This document shows, piece by piece, positions 25,466 through 34,937 of a DNA stretch of 64,000 nt (position 1 is its first letter; each line of letters begins with the position of its first letter). The DNA is taken from contig NZ_AKKV01000019.1 of the NCBI RefSeq assembly GCF_000269865.1, positions 216,698-280,697 on the forward strand, read 5' to 3'. The position numbers and the translations under genes were made by a program. The stretch comes from Fictibacillus macauensis ZFHKF-1 (GTDB lineage Bacteria; Bacillota; Bacilli; Bacillales; Fictibacillaceae). The notes below the pieces were generated by a model that saw nothing but the letters and a program-made list of their open reading frames with translations, searched no databases and was not told the origin of the DNA.

Positions 25466-26383
25466 ATGGAACAGTTGATGAGGGATTTCTTTCTGTTTCT
25501 AGCAAAAAACAAAACAATGACAAAGCTCGCCAAAAAATATGGTTTACGTTTTGGGGCAAGTCGTTTTGTGGCAGGTGCTTCGCTAGATAGTTCAATTGCG
25601 GCGATTCGCAAATTAAATAGTAATGGCATGCCAGTAACAATCGATCATCTAGGCGAGTTTGTGGATAACGAACTAGAAGCGTTAGAAATGACGGAACATT
25701 GTATCGAGGCAATTCAAGCAATTGCTAAAGAAGGGGTAAACTCACAGCTATCGTTAAAACTAACGTCCATGGGTCTTGATATTAGTGACGAGCTTGTCAT
25801 GGCAAACATGCGCAAGATTATGGAAGCGGCTACAAAGCACAACGTTTTCGTCACAATTGATATGGAGGACCACTCCCGTTGCGAAAAAACAATCGCTATT
25901 TTTAAACAACTTAAAAGCGAATTTCCAAATATCTCAACAGTCATCCAAGCGTATCTTTATCGTTCTTTAGATGACGTGAAAGACTTAAATGAATATCATC
26001 CGAATTTACGTCTCGTAAAAGGTGCTTACAAAGAACCTGCCGAAGTGGCGTTTCCAGAAAAGACCGATGTGGATGCTAACTATAAAAAACTCATTGAAAC
26101 GCATTTATTAAATGGAAATTATACGGCCATTGCTACGCATGACGATGAGATTATTGCGTTTGTAAAAGAGTTTGTGAAAAACAATAATATTCCATTGGAC
26201 CAATTTGAATTTCAAATGCTCTATGGCATTAAAGTAGATCGTCAAGAACAGCTCATGCAAGAAGGCTATAAAATGCGCATTTATGTACCTTATGGAAACG
26301 ATTGGTACGGTTACTTTATGCGCCGTTTAGCAGAGCGCCCAGCAAACGTTATGTTTGTTTTAAAAGGTGTGTTCGGAAAATAA
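25466..26383 (+). CDS. fadM: Proline dehydrogenase
   Basis: A 305-residue monofunctional proline dehydrogenase that oxidises proline to pyrroline-5-carboxylate with FAD and passes electrons to the membrane. It has the TIM-barrel blocks RFVAGASLDSSI, LSLKLTSMGLD, VTIDMEDHSR, VIQAYLYRSLDDV, LRLVKGAYKEP, TAIATHDDEII, EFQMLYGIKVDRQEQL and YVPYGNDWYGYFMRRLAERP. In B. subtilis the orthologue is yusM/fadM, next to the fadNAE genes. Here it is separated from fadN by the second dispersed element, a small membrane-protein gene and a convergent hydrolase gene. The ATG follows AGGGGGAAAAGG. Confidence 0.92.
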   Translation: MEQLMRDFFLFLAKNKTMTKLAKKYGLRFGASRFVAGASLDSSIAAIRKLNSNGMPVTIDHLGEFVDNELEALEMTEHCIEAIQAIAKEGVNSQLSLKLTSMGLDISDELVMANMRKIMEAATKHNVFVTIDMEDHSRCEKTIAIFKQLKSEFPNISTVIQAYLYRSLDDVKDLNEYHPNLRLVKGAYKEPAEVAFPEKTDVDANYKKLIETHLLNGNYTAIATHDDEIIAFVKEFVKNNNIPLDQFEFQMLYGIKVDRQEQLMQEGYKMRIYVPYGNDWYGYFMRRLAERPANVMFVLKGVFGK

Positions 26384-26421
26384 CAAAGCAACGAGGCTGG
26401 GACATAAACAGCCTTCGCACA

Positions 26422-26466
26422 TAAAAAATGGCTTCATCATCCGTTTCGGTGATCAAGCCATTTTTT
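26422..26466. terminator. Terminator hairpin of element copy 2
   Basis: ATGGCTTCATCA / TGATCAAGCCAT stem with one mismatch, A-run before and T-run after. It lies about 40 bp after the fadM stop and is the only terminator for that gene. Confidence 0.85.
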
Positions 26467-26560
26467 CATGTCGCTCGTTTGTTTTATTTTAGATTATCTT
26501 GCGTATATAAGCAGCCATAGAATGCATGCACCAAAAATTGGAGTAAACGCCCACAGGAAG

Positions 26561-26749
26561 TCCATTCGCGCGCAGGAGGCTTCGATTCGCGCGCAGACCA
26601 GGTCCGTTCGCGCGCAGACGAGGTTCGTTCGCGCGCAGGAGCCCTTGATTCGCGCGCAGACGAGGTCCGTTCGCGCGCAGGAGCCTCCGATTCGCGCGCA
26701 GACGAGGTTCGTTCGCGCGCAGGAGCCCTTGATTCGCGCACAACCAAGT
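26561..26749 (-). repeat. 21-bp tandem array, copy 2
   Basis: Nine units of exactly 21 bp. On the minus strand the order of the two unit types is A B A B A B B A followed by a degenerate unit. Each carries TGCGCGCGAA or its edge variant TGTGCGCGAA. Because 21 is a multiple of three, three frames per strand stay open. Confidence 0.93.
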
Positions 26750-26926
26750 CAATTCCCCGCAGATGCTACGAAACAGAGGAAGTATTGTGTCCCAACTATA
26801 GCCTTTCATAGTGTCGCGCACAAGATCGAAGTGTTGATTTAAAAGGTTTTCGTCTCTTTTTGTTGTAAAGCTGTAAAGTCTAGCATATAATTTGAAGAAA
26901 CTACCAAAATAGAGAGGCGTGTATTT

Positions 26927-27124
26927 ATGGATGCAGATTTTTTAATTCCAGCGATTGGTGGCATTGTCGCGTTAGTTGCTGCCATTTGGTATTACGCGGC
27001 CATCGGTACGAGAATCTCGTCGCAAGAAAAAGAAGCCGGACGTGACCTTACGTATGAGACGAATCCGTTTACAGGTGATGCTGGCGTATCAAATGAAAGT
27101 AGTACAACAAAAGGAACTTCCTAG
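26927..27124 (+). CDS. Small membrane protein, function unknown
   Basis: A 65-residue protein with one N-terminal membrane segment (about residues 6-26, IPAIGGIVALVAAIWYYAAI) and a charged, Ser/Thr-rich tail. The ATG follows AGAGAGGCG and a plausible AT-rich promoter region, and a strong terminator follows directly, which supports a real gene. I do not recognise a family. Confidence 0.65.
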   Translation: MDADFLIPAIGGIVALVAAIWYYAAIGTRISSQEKEAGRDLTYETNPFTGDAGVSNESSTTKGTS

Positions 27125-27150
27125 TATTTTAGTTAGGAGGTTCTTTTTTA
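27111..27150. terminator. Terminator after the small membrane-protein gene
   Basis: AGGAACTTCCTA / TTAGGAGGTTCTT stem around GTATTTTAG with a T-run; it overlaps the end of the convergent hydrolase gene. Confidence 0.85.
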
Positions 27151-28011
27151 TGGATTAACCTCTCGCCAGAGTGTGACGAGTTGGGCAGCTATATCGTCTA
27201 TGAGCTTTTGCTCTTTAAAATAATTCAAGTGAGCTAGCGGAGACCAGGATGTTAGAAGGTTCCCACAATTAATTTGCACATCCTTTTTCACCATTTTCTT
27301 ATACACATCATTTAATGATTGTAGCGGAAAGGCGATAACATCATCTTGATCATAATAATTCAGCCAGCTACCTGATTGAATGTGAGGATAATGGTTTGCA
27401 AGCGCAGGAGAAGGAACCGAAATTGGGCGATCTAGCTCTTCATAACGTAACGTCCATAGCGAAAGCGGTGAACCCATCGTATAAAAGTTTACGAGCGTTT
27501 CGCCATTTTCAAGCGGTGTATTAGAGCGAATGGCACTAAGAGGAGGAGGAAGTTGTTGTCGTAAATATTGCAAATCATAAAAGTAATTGCTAGCAATAAT
27601 TGTTCCAAGACTGTGAGATATAACAGTTAACGGTGCACTATCACCAGCCTTATCTCGCAAGTGTTGAAGACCGCGTGCTACTACTTCGTGTATGCGTTCA
27701 TAGTTCGGATTACTGTGAGGATGAGATGCAGGTTGATAGGCGATAGCATCGCCAAGGAAGCGAATGACAAACTCTCGTAACGACCGGTAATGTAGCTTTG
27801 GAGCAGGCGCTAATGATTGCCATAAATCCTCTTCACGCGATTGCAAAACATCACCCCAAAAGACAGGCATGCATTCTAAAAGTGGTGTGTGTGGATGAGA
27901 TTCATCCAATTGCTCGTGAAACGAACGTGTTAAGGATGTAATAAAGTCATCAGCATATGTTTCGTCTTGATTGCCGATGCCGTGCAGGATGAGAATAGCG
28001 AGTTTGATCAA
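27148..28011 (-). CDS. Lipase-like alpha/beta hydrolase
   Basis: A 287-residue protein with an alpha/beta-hydrolase look: the oxyanion strand LAILILHGIGNQDET near the N-terminus, the nucleophile elbow VISHSLGTIIASNYFYDL (Ser near residue 135, S-H-S-L-G), and a late strand NYYDQDDVIAFPLQSL that can supply the acid, with His in SPLAHLNYF. No signal peptide, so it is cytoplasmic. Substrate unknown. It is convergent with the small membrane-protein gene and divergent from fadN. Confidence 0.75.
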   Translation of the reverse strand: MIKLAILILHGIGNQDETYADDFITSLTRSFHEQLDESHPHTPLLECMPVFWGDVLQSREEDLWQSLAPAPKLHYRSLREFVIRFLGDAIAYQPASHPHSNPNYERIHEVVARGLQHLRDKAGDSAPLTVISHSLGTIIASNYFYDLQYLRQQLPPPLSAIRSNTPLENGETLVNFYTMGSPLSLWTLRYEELDRPISVPSPALANHYPHIQSGSWLNYYDQDDVIAFPLQSLNDVYKKMVKKDVQINCGNLLTSWSPLAHLNYFKEQKLIDDIAAQLVTLWREVNP

Positions 28012-28094
28012 GACAATCCCCTCCGTAATTTAACCAGTATTTCCCTCTATTTTACTACGAAAGATACAATTCTTAAAAGAGAGAAAATTCTTGG

Positions 28095-28123
28095 TTGTCA
28101 AAATTATTAAAATGGATTATGAT
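28095..28123 (+). promoter_or_regulatory. Sigma-A promoter of fadNAE
   Basis: TTGTCA (28095-28100) and TATGAT (28118-28123) with exactly 17 bp between. Predicted transcription start is near 28130, upstream of the FadR operator. Confidence 0.75.
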
Positions 28124-28173
28124 GGGTATAGAACTAAATAGTAAAAACAGTCATTTATTTTTTGCCTTAAAAA

Positions 28174-28191
28174 TGAATGAGCATTCATTCA
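28174..28191. promoter_or_regulatory. FadR operator of fadNAE
   Basis: TGAATGAGCATTCATTCA matches the TGAATGA-N4-TCATTCA consensus of Bacillus FadR (YsiA), a TetR-type repressor released by long-chain acyl-CoA. It lies about 45 bp downstream of the predicted start of transcription, just ahead of the ribosome binding site, so repression may work partly as a roadblock. Confidence 0.88.
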
Positions 28192-28212
28192 ATAGTCGGA
28201 GGAGGAAAAGAT

Positions 28213-30609
28213 ATGGCCATTTCCATTCAAAAGGCTGCAGTACTCGGGTCTGGTGTGATGGGGGCAGGTATTGCTGCACATCTAGCCAATGTAGGGATTC
28301 CTACGTTGCTTCTCGATATGGTCCCACGAGAATTAACAGACGCTGAAAAAGCAAAGGGTATTACAGAAGATCATCCCCTGTTTCGTAACCGTTTAACGAA
28401 CGAAGCAAAAGCGCGCATGTTAAAACAAAAGCCAGCGCCGCTCACTGTAAAGAGTAACTTAGACTTAATTTCTACAGGTAACTTTACAGATGACATGGAG
28501 AAATTAAAAGACGTTGATTGGATCATTGAAGTCGTTGTTGAACGCCTTGATGTAAAACAACAAATTTTTGAGCAAGTGGAAAAGTATCGCAAGCACGATT
28601 CCATCGTAAGCTCGAATACATCAGGTATTTCCATCAATGCGATGGCAATGAATCGTTCTGAAAACTTTAAAGCGAATTTCTTAGGAACGCACTTTTTTAA
28701 CCCACCACGTTATTTGAAATTGCTCGAGTTGATTCCAACGCAGGATACAAATCCTGAAATCGTAGCCTTTATGAAAACGTTTGGTGAAGATGTACTAGGT
28801 AAGGGCGTTGTTCTTGCCAAAGATACACCGAACTTTATTGCGAACCGAATCGGTACATACGGTCTCATGATTACGGTTCAAGAGATGATGAAGCAAGGCT
28901 ACAGTGTTGGTGAAGTCGATTCTGTAACAGGACCACTCATCGGTCGTCCGAAAAGTGCAACGTTCCGAACACTGGATGTTGTTGGTCTCGATACATTCGT
29001 TCACGTAGCGAAAAACGTCTATGATCAAGTAGAAGGCAAAGAAAAAGAAATTTTTGATATCCCGCCATTCTTAAAAGAAATGGTTGATAAAGGCTGGATG
29101 GGAAGCAAATCTGGTCAAGGCTTTTATTTAAAACAAAAATCGGCAAAGGGTGCAGAAATTCTAGAGTTAAACCCAGAGACGATGGAATATAAACCGGTTC
29201 AAAAATTAAAAAGTGCTGCCGTTGCGCAAGCAAAACAATTGAAAACAACAGAGCAAAAAGTGAAAGCGCTTTTATATAGTAAAGACCGCGTAGGTGAAAT
29301 GCTTTGGTCCATTATTAAACCAGTGCTTCTCTACTCTGCAGAAAAGTGTTATGAAATTGCTGATGATATTCATGCGATCGACCAAGCGATGAAATGGGGC
29401 TTTGGTTGGGAGCACGGACCGTTTGAGATTTGGGATGCGATTGGCGTTCAAGAATCCGTTAGCCGCATGAAAGAAGAAGGCGAAACGATTCCAGCATGGA
29501 TCACAACGTTCCTTGAAGAAGGAAACACGTCGTTCTACAGCAAAGACAATGGCAACATTTCCTATTACCACCTCGGGCAATATGTGGCGGTCGTTGAAAA
29601 TAAAAAGAACATTCACCTTTCTCTCTTAAAAGAAAAAGGAAATGTGATTGATAAAAATAGTGGCGCAAGTTTAATCGACCTTGGCGATGGCGTAGCGTGT
29701 CTAGAGTTTACGTCGCCAAACAACGCGCTTGGCTCTGACATTATTGCAATGCTGCATAAAGGGTTAGATGAAGTTGATAAGAACTACGAAGGACTTGTCA
29801 TCGGAAATCAAGGGAAAAACTTCTGTGTTGGCGCAAACTTAATGTTAATTCTTATGGAAGCGCAAGATGATAACTTCTTTGAACTTGATATGATGGTTCG
29901 TCAATTCCAACAAGCGATGGCACGTATTCGTTACAGTGCGAAGCCAGTTGTTGCAGCGAACTTCGGAATGACGCTTGGTGGTGGTGTTGAAATTTCATTG
30001 CCAGCTGCAGAAGTTCAAATGTCGCAGGAAACGTATATGGGTCTTGTTGAAGTTGGTGTTGGTCTCATTCCGGGCGGCGGCGGAAACAAAGAGCTACTGC
30101 TTCGTCAAATGGAACGTTTACCAAAAGGAGTCGCGTTCGATCATCAAGCGGTTGTCAATAACGTATTCGAAACGATTGCAATGGCAAAAGTGTCAACATC
30201 AGCACATGAAGCAGCAAAACTTGGCTATCTTCGTCCGCAAGACGGGGTGTCTGTCAACGGTGACCACCTCTTACACGATGCGAAACAACGCGTGTTAGGT
30301 CTTGCGAAAAAAGGGTATGTTGCACCGAAACCTACGAAAATTCCAGTTGTCGGTGAAGCAGGTTATGCGACGCTTTCACTTGGAATTGAAACGATGGGCT
30401 TTGGCGGTTACATTTCTGAACACGATAAGAAAATTGCGAAAAAACTTGCTTTCGTCTTAGCGGGCGGTCGCGTACCAGCAGGCACACTCGTAGATGAACA
30501 ATATTTACTCGATCTTGAGCGTGAAGCATTCTTAAGTCTTGCAGGAGAAGCAAAATCTCAAGCAAGAATGCAACACATGTTAACGAAAGGCAAACCGTTA
30601 CGTAACTAA
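28213..30609 (+). CDS. fadN: 3-hydroxyacyl-CoA dehydrogenase / enoyl-CoA hydratase
   Basis: A 798-residue bifunctional beta-oxidation enzyme. The N-terminal half binds NAD ([18 protein letters not shown] near residues 10-27), with [17 protein letters not shown] and the dehydrogenase C-terminal domain [19 protein letters not shown]. The C-terminal half (about 480-700) is crotonase-like with [16 protein letters not shown] and [19 protein letters not shown]. The ATG at 28213 follows GGAGGAGGAAAAG; the open frame upstream runs through the FadR box and is not translated. It is first in the fadN-fadA-fadE operon, with a 14-bp gap to fadA. Confidence 0.95.
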   Translation: MAISIQKAAVLGSGVMGAGIAAHLANVGIPTLLLDMVPRELTDAEKAKGITEDHPLFRNRLTNEAKARMLKQKPAPLTVKSNLDLISTGNFTDDMEKLKDVDWIIEVVVERLDVKQQIFEQVEKYRKHDSIVSSNTSGISINAMAMNRSENFKANFLGTHFFNPPRYLKLLELIPTQDTNPEIVAFMKTFGEDVLGKGVVLAKDTPNFIANRIGTYGLMITVQEMMKQGYSVGEVDSVTGPLIGRPKSATFRTLDVVGLDTFVHVAKNVYDQVEGKEKEIFDIPPFLKEMVDKGWMGSKSGQGFYLKQKSAKGAEILELNPETMEYKPVQKLKSAAVAQAKQLKTTEQKVKALLYSKDRVGEMLWSIIKPVLLYSAEKCYEIADDIHAIDQAMKWGFGWEHGPFEIWDAIGVQESVSRMKEEGETIPAWITTFLEEGNTSFYSKDNGNISYYHLGQYVAVVENKKNIHLSLLKEKGNVIDKNSGASLIDLGDGVACLEFTSPNNALGSDIIAMLHKGLDEVDKNYEGLVIGNQGKNFCVGANLMLILMEAQDDNFFELDMMVRQFQQAMARIRYSAKPVVAANFGMTLGGGVEISLPAAEVQMSQETYMGLVEVGVGLIPGGGGNKELLLRQMERLPKGVAFDHQAVVNNVFETIAMAKVSTSAHEAAKLGYLRPQDGVSVNGDHLLHDAKQRVLGLAKKGYVAPKPTKIPVVGEAGYATLSLGIETMGFGGYISEHDKKIAKKLAFVLAGGRVPAGTLVDEQYLLDLEREAFLSLAGEAKSQARMQHMLTKGKPLRN

Positions 30610-30623
30610 AGGAGGGGAAACGT

Positions 30624-31805
30624 ATGCTTAGAGATGCTGTCATTGTTGCAGGTGCGCGTACACCTGTCGGAAAAGCAAAAAAAGGATCATTTGCACAAAT
30701 GCGTTCAGATGAACTCGCTGCGATTACGATTAAAGAAACTTTAAAACGCGCGGGTGGTTATGATGGTCCGATCGATGATTTAATTATGGGCTGTGCTATT
30801 CCAGAAGCAGAACAAGGTATGAACATGGCGCGGTTGATCGGTGCACGAGCAGGACTTCCTAATACGGTTCCTGCCATTACAATCAATCGTTTCTGTTCAT
30901 CAGGTCTACAAAGTATTGCGTATGGTGCCGAGAAAATTATGCTCGGTCATGCAGAAGCTGTGCTAGCAGGTGGCGCTGAATCAATGAGTTTACTGCCGAT
31001 GGAAGGACATAACATTCGTCCGAATCCAGAGCTTGTTGAAACCGTTCCTCAATACTATATGGGCATGGGGTATACAGCAGAAGAAGTAGCGCGTCGTTTT
31101 GGCGTATCGCGTGAAGACCAAGATGCGTTTGCTGTTCGCAGTCATATGAATGCAGCGCGCGCAATTCAAGAAGGACGTTTCAAAGACGAAATCGTTCCGG
31201 TTCCTGTTATTCGTCGCACACTTGGCTCAGATCATAAAGTCAAAGAAACAGAATTTCTTGTGGATACGGACGAAGGCGTTCGTGCGAACACATCAATGGA
31301 AGGTTTAGCAAAACTACGTCCGGTCTTTTCAGTAAAAGGTTCGGTGACAGCAGGTAACGCATCACAAACGAGTGATGGCGCTGCATCCGTTCTTTTAATG
31401 GATCGTGAAAAAGCGTTGGCAGAAGGCCTCTCACCACTGTTGAAGTTTAGAAGCTTTGCAGTAGCAGGTGTCGCGCCAGAAATTATGGGCGTAGGTCCAG
31501 TCGCGGCTATTCCGAAAGCGCTTAAATTAGCGGGTCTAGAATTATCTGACATTGGATTGTTTGAGTTGAATGAAGCATTTGCATCGCAAGCGGTGCAAGT
31601 GATGCGTGAACTGAAGCTTCCAGAAGATAAAGTAAATGTCAATGGTGGCGCGATTGCTCTTGGACATCCGCTTGGCTGTTCAGGCGCAAAACTAACGCTA
31701 ACATTGCTTCATGAAATGAAACGTCGCGGCGAGCAATTTGGTGTTGTCACGATGTGTATCGGTGGCGGAATGGGCGCTGCTGGTGTCTTTGAACTTGTAG
31801 GTTAA
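30624..31805 (+). CDS. fadA: Acetyl-CoA C-acyltransferase (3-ketoacyl-CoA thiolase)
   Basis: A 393-residue thiolase that cleaves 3-ketoacyl-CoA to acetyl-CoA and a shortened acyl-CoA. The acyl-accepting cysteine is in [14 protein letters not shown] (near residue 90). C-terminal catalytic blocks are [30 protein letters not shown] (His) and [13 protein letters not shown] (second Cys). Length agrees with B. subtilis FadA. It lies 14 bp after fadN with AAAGGAGGGG before the ATG and 22 bp before fadE. Confidence 0.95.
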   Translation: MLRDAVIVAGARTPVGKAKKGSFAQMRSDELAAITIKETLKRAGGYDGPIDDLIMGCAIPEAEQGMNMARLIGARAGLPNTVPAITINRFCSSGLQSIAYGAEKIMLGHAEAVLAGGAESMSLLPMEGHNIRPNPELVETVPQYYMGMGYTAEEVARRFGVSREDQDAFAVRSHMNAARAIQEGRFKDEIVPVPVIRRTLGSDHKVKETEFLVDTDEGVRANTSMEGLAKLRPVFSVKGSVTAGNASQTSDGAASVLLMDREKALAEGLSPLLKFRSFAVAGVAPEIMGVGPVAAIPKALKLAGLELSDIGLFELNEAFASQAVQVMRELKLPEDKVNVNGGAIALGHPLGCSGAKLTLTLLHEMKRRGEQFGVVTMCIGGGMGAAGVFELVG

Positions 31806-31827
31806 TTTCAATTAGGAGGGAATTAGC

Positions 31828-33612
31828 ATGTCAAATACAATGGAAAAAGTTTTTAAAGGCGGAAGCTTTTTAATTGAGGATATTGAAGCAGCAGATATGT
31901 TTACACCGGAGGATTTCACAGAAGAGCATTTAATGATTGCGAAAACAACAGAAGATTACGTGTTGAAAGAAGTTGTACCACAGCTTGATAAATTAGAAGA
32001 TCATCAGTTTGATGTTTCTGTAGACCTTCTCAAAAAAGCGGGCGATCTTGGCCTTCTTGGTGTTGATGTACCGGAAGAATACGGCGGTTTAGGACTTGAT
32101 AAAATTTCTTCTTCCTTGATTACAGAAAAGTTTGCGCGCGCGCGTGGTTTCTCGATTAGCCATGGAGCACACGTAGGTATTGGTTCATTGCCAATCGTTC
32201 TTTTCGGTAACGAAGACCAAAAGCAACGCTACTTACCCGATCTAGCATCTGGTGCAAGACTTGCGGCGTATGCACTAACAGAGCCAGGATCAGGTTCAGA
32301 TGCACTTGGTGCGAAAACGACGGCAAAGTTAAATGCTGAAGGCACGCACTACGTATTAAATGGTGAAAAACAATGGATTACAAACTCGGCATTTGCTGAC
32401 GTATTCGTTGTATATGCTAAAGTAGACGGCGAGCATTTCTCAGCATTTATCGTGGAACGTAACTATAAAGGTGTATCAACTGGACCAGAAGAAAAGAAAA
32501 TGGGGATTAAATCTTCCTCTACACGTACATTGATTCTTGAAGATGTTCACGTTCCTAAAGAAAATCTTCTTGGCGAAATCGGTCGTGGTCATGTAATCGC
32601 CTTTAACATTCTAAACATCGGTCGCTATAAATTAGCAATTGGCTGTATGGGTGGAGCAAAACGCAGCATTGAAGTGTCTGCAAAATATGCAAATGAGCGT
32701 CAGCAGTTTAAGAAAAGTATTGGTTCGTTCCCACTGATTCAAGAAAAGCTTGCAAACATGGCTTCGCAAACGTATGCAGCAGAAAGCTCTGTATACCGTA
32801 CAGCTGGCTTGTTCGAATCTCGTCTAGGTCAATTAAGCGAAGAAGAGCAAAAAGACGGTTTACAAATCGGAAAATCCATTGCAGAATACGCAATTGAATG
32901 TTCTCTTAATAAATTCTTCGCTTCAGAAGTACTTGCATATGTAGCAGATGAAGCGGTTCAAATTCACGGAGGCTACGGCTTCATGAGTGAATATGAAGTA
33001 GAAGGCGCGTACCGCGATGCACGTATTCACCGTATTTTCGAAGGAACAAATGAAATTAACCGCTTGCTTGTACCAGGTACACTCGTTCGTAAAGCGATGA
33101 AAGGTGAGCTTCCACTCGTTGAAAAAGCAACCGCTCTTCAAAACGAACTAATGATGATGATGCCACAAGAAATAGGTACAGAGGCACTCGATCAAGAGAA
33201 ATACCTCGTAAGTATGGCGAAAAAAGTCATCCTTATGGTTGCAGGTCTTGTTGTTCAAAAGTACGGTCAAAAACTTGAAAATGAGCAAGAAGTACTAGCG
33301 AACCTTGCAGATATGATTAGTGAGCTATATGCGATGGAATCAACGGTTCTTCGTACAGAAAAAGCGTTTAATCGCACTGGGGCAGAGCGCCATACACAAA
33401 AATTGTTGATGACAGAAGTATTCTGTCAAGAAGCCTTTAACCGTATTGAAGCACATGCAAAAGAGTCGATTATTGCTGTAGAAGAAGGCGATACACTTCG
33501 TATGATGTTATCAGCTCTTCGCAAATTAACGCGTCATACACCAATTAATGTTATTAAGAAAAAACGTGAAATTGCAACGGTAGTATTAGAAGAAGAACGT
33601 TACGTTCTATAA
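31828..33612 (+). CDS. fadE: Acyl-CoA dehydrogenase
   Basis: A 594-residue FAD-dependent acyl-CoA dehydrogenase catalysing the first step of beta-oxidation. Blocks: VPEEYGGLGLDK, YALTEPGSGSDALGAKTTA, NGEKQWITNSAFADVFVVYAKV (in two parts), IQIHGGYGFMSEYEVEGAYRDARI-type region near residues 375-400, and RIFEGTNEINRLLVPG (catalytic Glu region near 407). A C-terminal helical extension of about 150 residues is typical of the long Bacillus FadE. Last gene of the operon; a strong terminator follows. Confidence 0.95.
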   Translation: MSNTMEKVFKGGSFLIEDIEAADMFTPEDFTEEHLMIAKTTEDYVLKEVVPQLDKLEDHQFDVSVDLLKKAGDLGLLGVDVPEEYGGLGLDKISSSLITEKFARARGFSISHGAHVGIGSLPIVLFGNEDQKQRYLPDLASGARLAAYALTEPGSGSDALGAKTTAKLNAEGTHYVLNGEKQWITNSAFADVFVVYAKVDGEHFSAFIVERNYKGVSTGPEEKKMGIKSSSTRTLILEDVHVPKENLLGEIGRGHVIAFNILNIGRYKLAIGCMGGAKRSIEVSAKYANERQQFKKSIGSFPLIQEKLANMASQTYAAESSVYRTAGLFESRLGQLSEEEQKDGLQIGKSIAEYAIECSLNKFFASEVLAYVADEAVQIHGGYGFMSEYEVEGAYRDARIHRIFEGTNEINRLLVPGTLVRKAMKGELPLVEKATALQNELMMMMPQEIGTEALDQEKYLVSMAKKVILMVAGLVVQKYGQKLENEQEVLANLADMISELYAMESTVLRTEKAFNRTGAERHTQKLLMTEVFCQEAFNRIEAHAKESIIAVEEGDTLRMMLSALRKLTRHTPINVIKKKREIATVVLEEERYVL

Positions 33613-33663
33613 GCAACCGCAAAAAAACAATAAACCCCGCCCAAGTATTTAAAACTCTCTCGC

Positions 33664-33697
33664 ATGACCTCGGTGTAAAACGCCGAGGTCATTTTTA
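33664..33697 (+). terminator. Terminator of the fadNAE operon
   Basis: ATGACCTCGG / CCGAGGTCAT perfect 10-bp stem with a 9-nt loop and T-run. Confidence 0.93.
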
Positions 33698-33787
33698 CAC
33701 TTGAAAAAGAAAGCGCTTTTTTGTTTGGTTTTAGGTTTACCTGGCTACACTATTTTGTGGTACTATGGAAGAGAAGAGGTGAAAGAA

Positions 33788-34147
33788 ATGAGCATCACGT
33801 TTTATCAATATCCAAAGTGCGGGACGTGTCAAAAAGCAAAGAAATGGTTAGAAGCGAACCATATTACGTTTGAATCCGTACATATTGTGGAAAATCCTCC
33901 TTCAAAAGAGGAATTACAGCAGCTCGTTGCTTTAAGTGGTCTAGACATGAAGAAGTTCTTTAATACGAGCGGTATGAAATATCGCGAGTTAGGCTTAAAG
34001 GACAAACTAAAAAGTGCAAGTGAAGATGAAATGTTAGACTGGTTAGCTTCTGATGGGATGCTAATTAAGCGACCAATCGTAACAGATGGAGAAAACGTTA
34101 CCGTTGGATTTAAAGAAGAAACATTTGAACAGCAGTGGAAAAAGTAA
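33788..34147 (+). CDS. yusI: ArsC/Spx-family thioredoxin-like protein YusI
   Basis: A 119-residue ArsC/Spx/MgsR-family protein. The N-terminal YQYPKCGTCQKAKKWLE has a CGTC pair (Cys11, Cys14), followed by the family helix and ELGLKDKLKSASEDEM and the cis-Pro region LIKRPIVTDG. The lack of the Spx-type RNA polymerase-binding surface was not tested, so function is open: reductase or redox regulator. The frame runs back to 33701, but the ATG at 33788 with GAAGAGGTGAAAG upstream fits the family start. Its place between fadE and gcvH matches B. subtilis yusI. Confidence 0.88.
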   Translation: MSITFYQYPKCGTCQKAKKWLEANHITFESVHIVENPPSKEELQQLVALSGLDMKKFFNTSGMKYRELGLKDKLKSASEDEMLDWLASDGMLIKRPIVTDGENVTVGFKEETFEQQWKK

Positions 34148-34152
34148 AATAG

Positions 34153-34185
34153 TTGCTTAACTATAATAAATTTAATATTATAGTT
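34153..34185 (+). promoter_or_regulatory. gcvH promoter overlapped by an inverted repeat
   Basis: TTGCTT (34153-34158) and TATTAT (34176-34181) with 17 bp between. A perfect 9-bp inverted repeat, AACTATAAT (34159-34167) and ATTATAGTT (34177-34185), spaced by 9 bp, covers the spacer and the -10, which is a repressor-operator arrangement. Confidence 0.6.
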
Positions 34186-34219
34186 ATTATAAATTATAGA
34201 AAGCTGGAGGGATCACACA

Positions 34220-34606
34220 ATGAATTTTCCAAAAGATTTACGTTATTCTGAAGAACATGAGTGGGTAAAAGTTGAAGAGGGCAATACAGTAAGAATTGGG
34301 ATTACTGATTTTGCACAAGACGAGCTAGGCGATATCGTATTTGTGGAGCTTCCAGAAGTAGGCGATGACATTTCCGCAGACGAGCCATTTGGTAGCGTTG
34401 AATCTGTAAAAACAGTGTCTGAGCTTTACGCACCAATCTCAGGTAAAGTCGTTGCTATTAACGAAGACCTAGATGATAGCCCAGAGCTTGTTAATGAATC
34501 TGCTTACGAAAAAGCTTGGATGATCGTCGTTGAAGTATCTGATACGGCAGAAATCGATAAGTTAATGACAGCAGAGCAATATGAGGAAATGACAAAAGAG
34601 GACTAA
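34220..34606 (+). CDS. gcvH: Glycine cleavage system H protein
   Basis: A 128-residue lipoyl carrier protein. The lipoylated lysine is Lys64 in [11 protein letters not shown], within the classical hammerhead fold ([52 protein letters not shown]). It shuttles the aminomethyl group between GcvP and GcvT and, in Bacillus, is also the relay for lipoyl transfer to other complexes through LipL. lipA, which inserts the sulfur atoms, is elsewhere in this window. No gcvP or gcvT is adjacent. The ATG follows CTGGAGGG. Confidence 0.96.
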   Translation: MNFPKDLRYSEEHEWVKVEEGNTVRIGITDFAQDELGDIVFVELPEVGDDISADEPFGSVESVKTVSELYAPISGKVVAINEDLDDSPELVNESAYEKAWMIVVEVSDTAEIDKLMTAEQYEEMTKED

Positions 34607-34666
34607 ACATTTTTCCGACGGCATAAGAATTGAACAGTATATTCTATGCGGAAGGAAGTGGCATCC

Positions 34667-34885
34667 TTGGATCAATCCTTGAAGAAGCATGATATTACGT
34701 CAAAAGTATATGGCAAAATGGAAGCCGGGCATCTTGCTTTCTTTCATTGTGGAAAACGAATTGGGCGTATGCACTTCACGGATCAAGGAACGCACTATGC
34801 TATGATGGAAGGATTCGTCTTTGAAGGCGATAAATTTTATCAATTATACAAGAATGTTATAATCGACTCTAAGGCGCGTACATAA
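34667..34885 (+). CDS. yusG: YusG-like DUF2553 family protein
   Basis: A 72-residue protein lying after gcvH exactly where B. subtilis has yusG. Sequence blocks are YGKMEAGHLAFFHCGKRIG, MHFTDQGTHYAMMEGFVFEG and KFYQLYK. The frame is open to an ATG at 34646, but GGAAGGAAGTG fits a TTG start at 34667 (eight bases). Function unknown; a small soluble beta-rich protein. Assignment rests on position, size and the GFxFEGxKFY pattern. Confidence 0.72.
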   Translation: MDQSLKKHDITSKVYGKMEAGHLAFFHCGKRIGRMHFTDQGTHYAMMEGFVFEGDKFYQLYKNVIIDSKART

Positions 34886-34900
34886 CTAGCCTTCGTTACG

Positions 34901-34937
34901 AGATCTCCATTATCTGTAGATGATGGGGGTCTTTTTT
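34901..34937 (+). terminator. Terminator after yusG
   Basis: AGATCTCCATTATC / GATGATGGGGGTCT stem with several G-T pairs, short loop and six T. Confidence 0.75.

Larger units (their letters stand above)
26391..26803 (-). mobile_element. Dispersed MITE-like element, copy 2 (inverted)
   Basis: The element starts 8 bp after the fadM stop with GAGGCTGGGACATAAACAG and ends near 26803 with the inverse of GTTGGGACACAATACTTCC. These ends are imperfect inverted repeats and match the ends of copy 1. Relative to copy 1 it is in the opposite orientation, keeps the terminator hairpin (26422-26466), the spacer containing TTATATACGCAAGATAATCT, and the array, but lacks the AT-rich module of about 130 bp found in copies 1 and 3 and has more array units. 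Confidence 0.72.

Noticed and set aside
26561..26749. Possible CRISPR array
   Set aside because: Units are contiguous 21-bp tandem repeats without unique spacers and no cas genes are near.
26468..26842. Open frames on both strands over the second array, with SIRAQ or LRAN heptad repeats
   Set aside because: Both strands and several frames are open at once, which is a property of the repeat rather than coding; no start signal.
30332..30643. Antisense open frames within the fad and suf genes
   Set aside because: They are shadow frames of strongly coding genes and have no ribosome sites or family signals.
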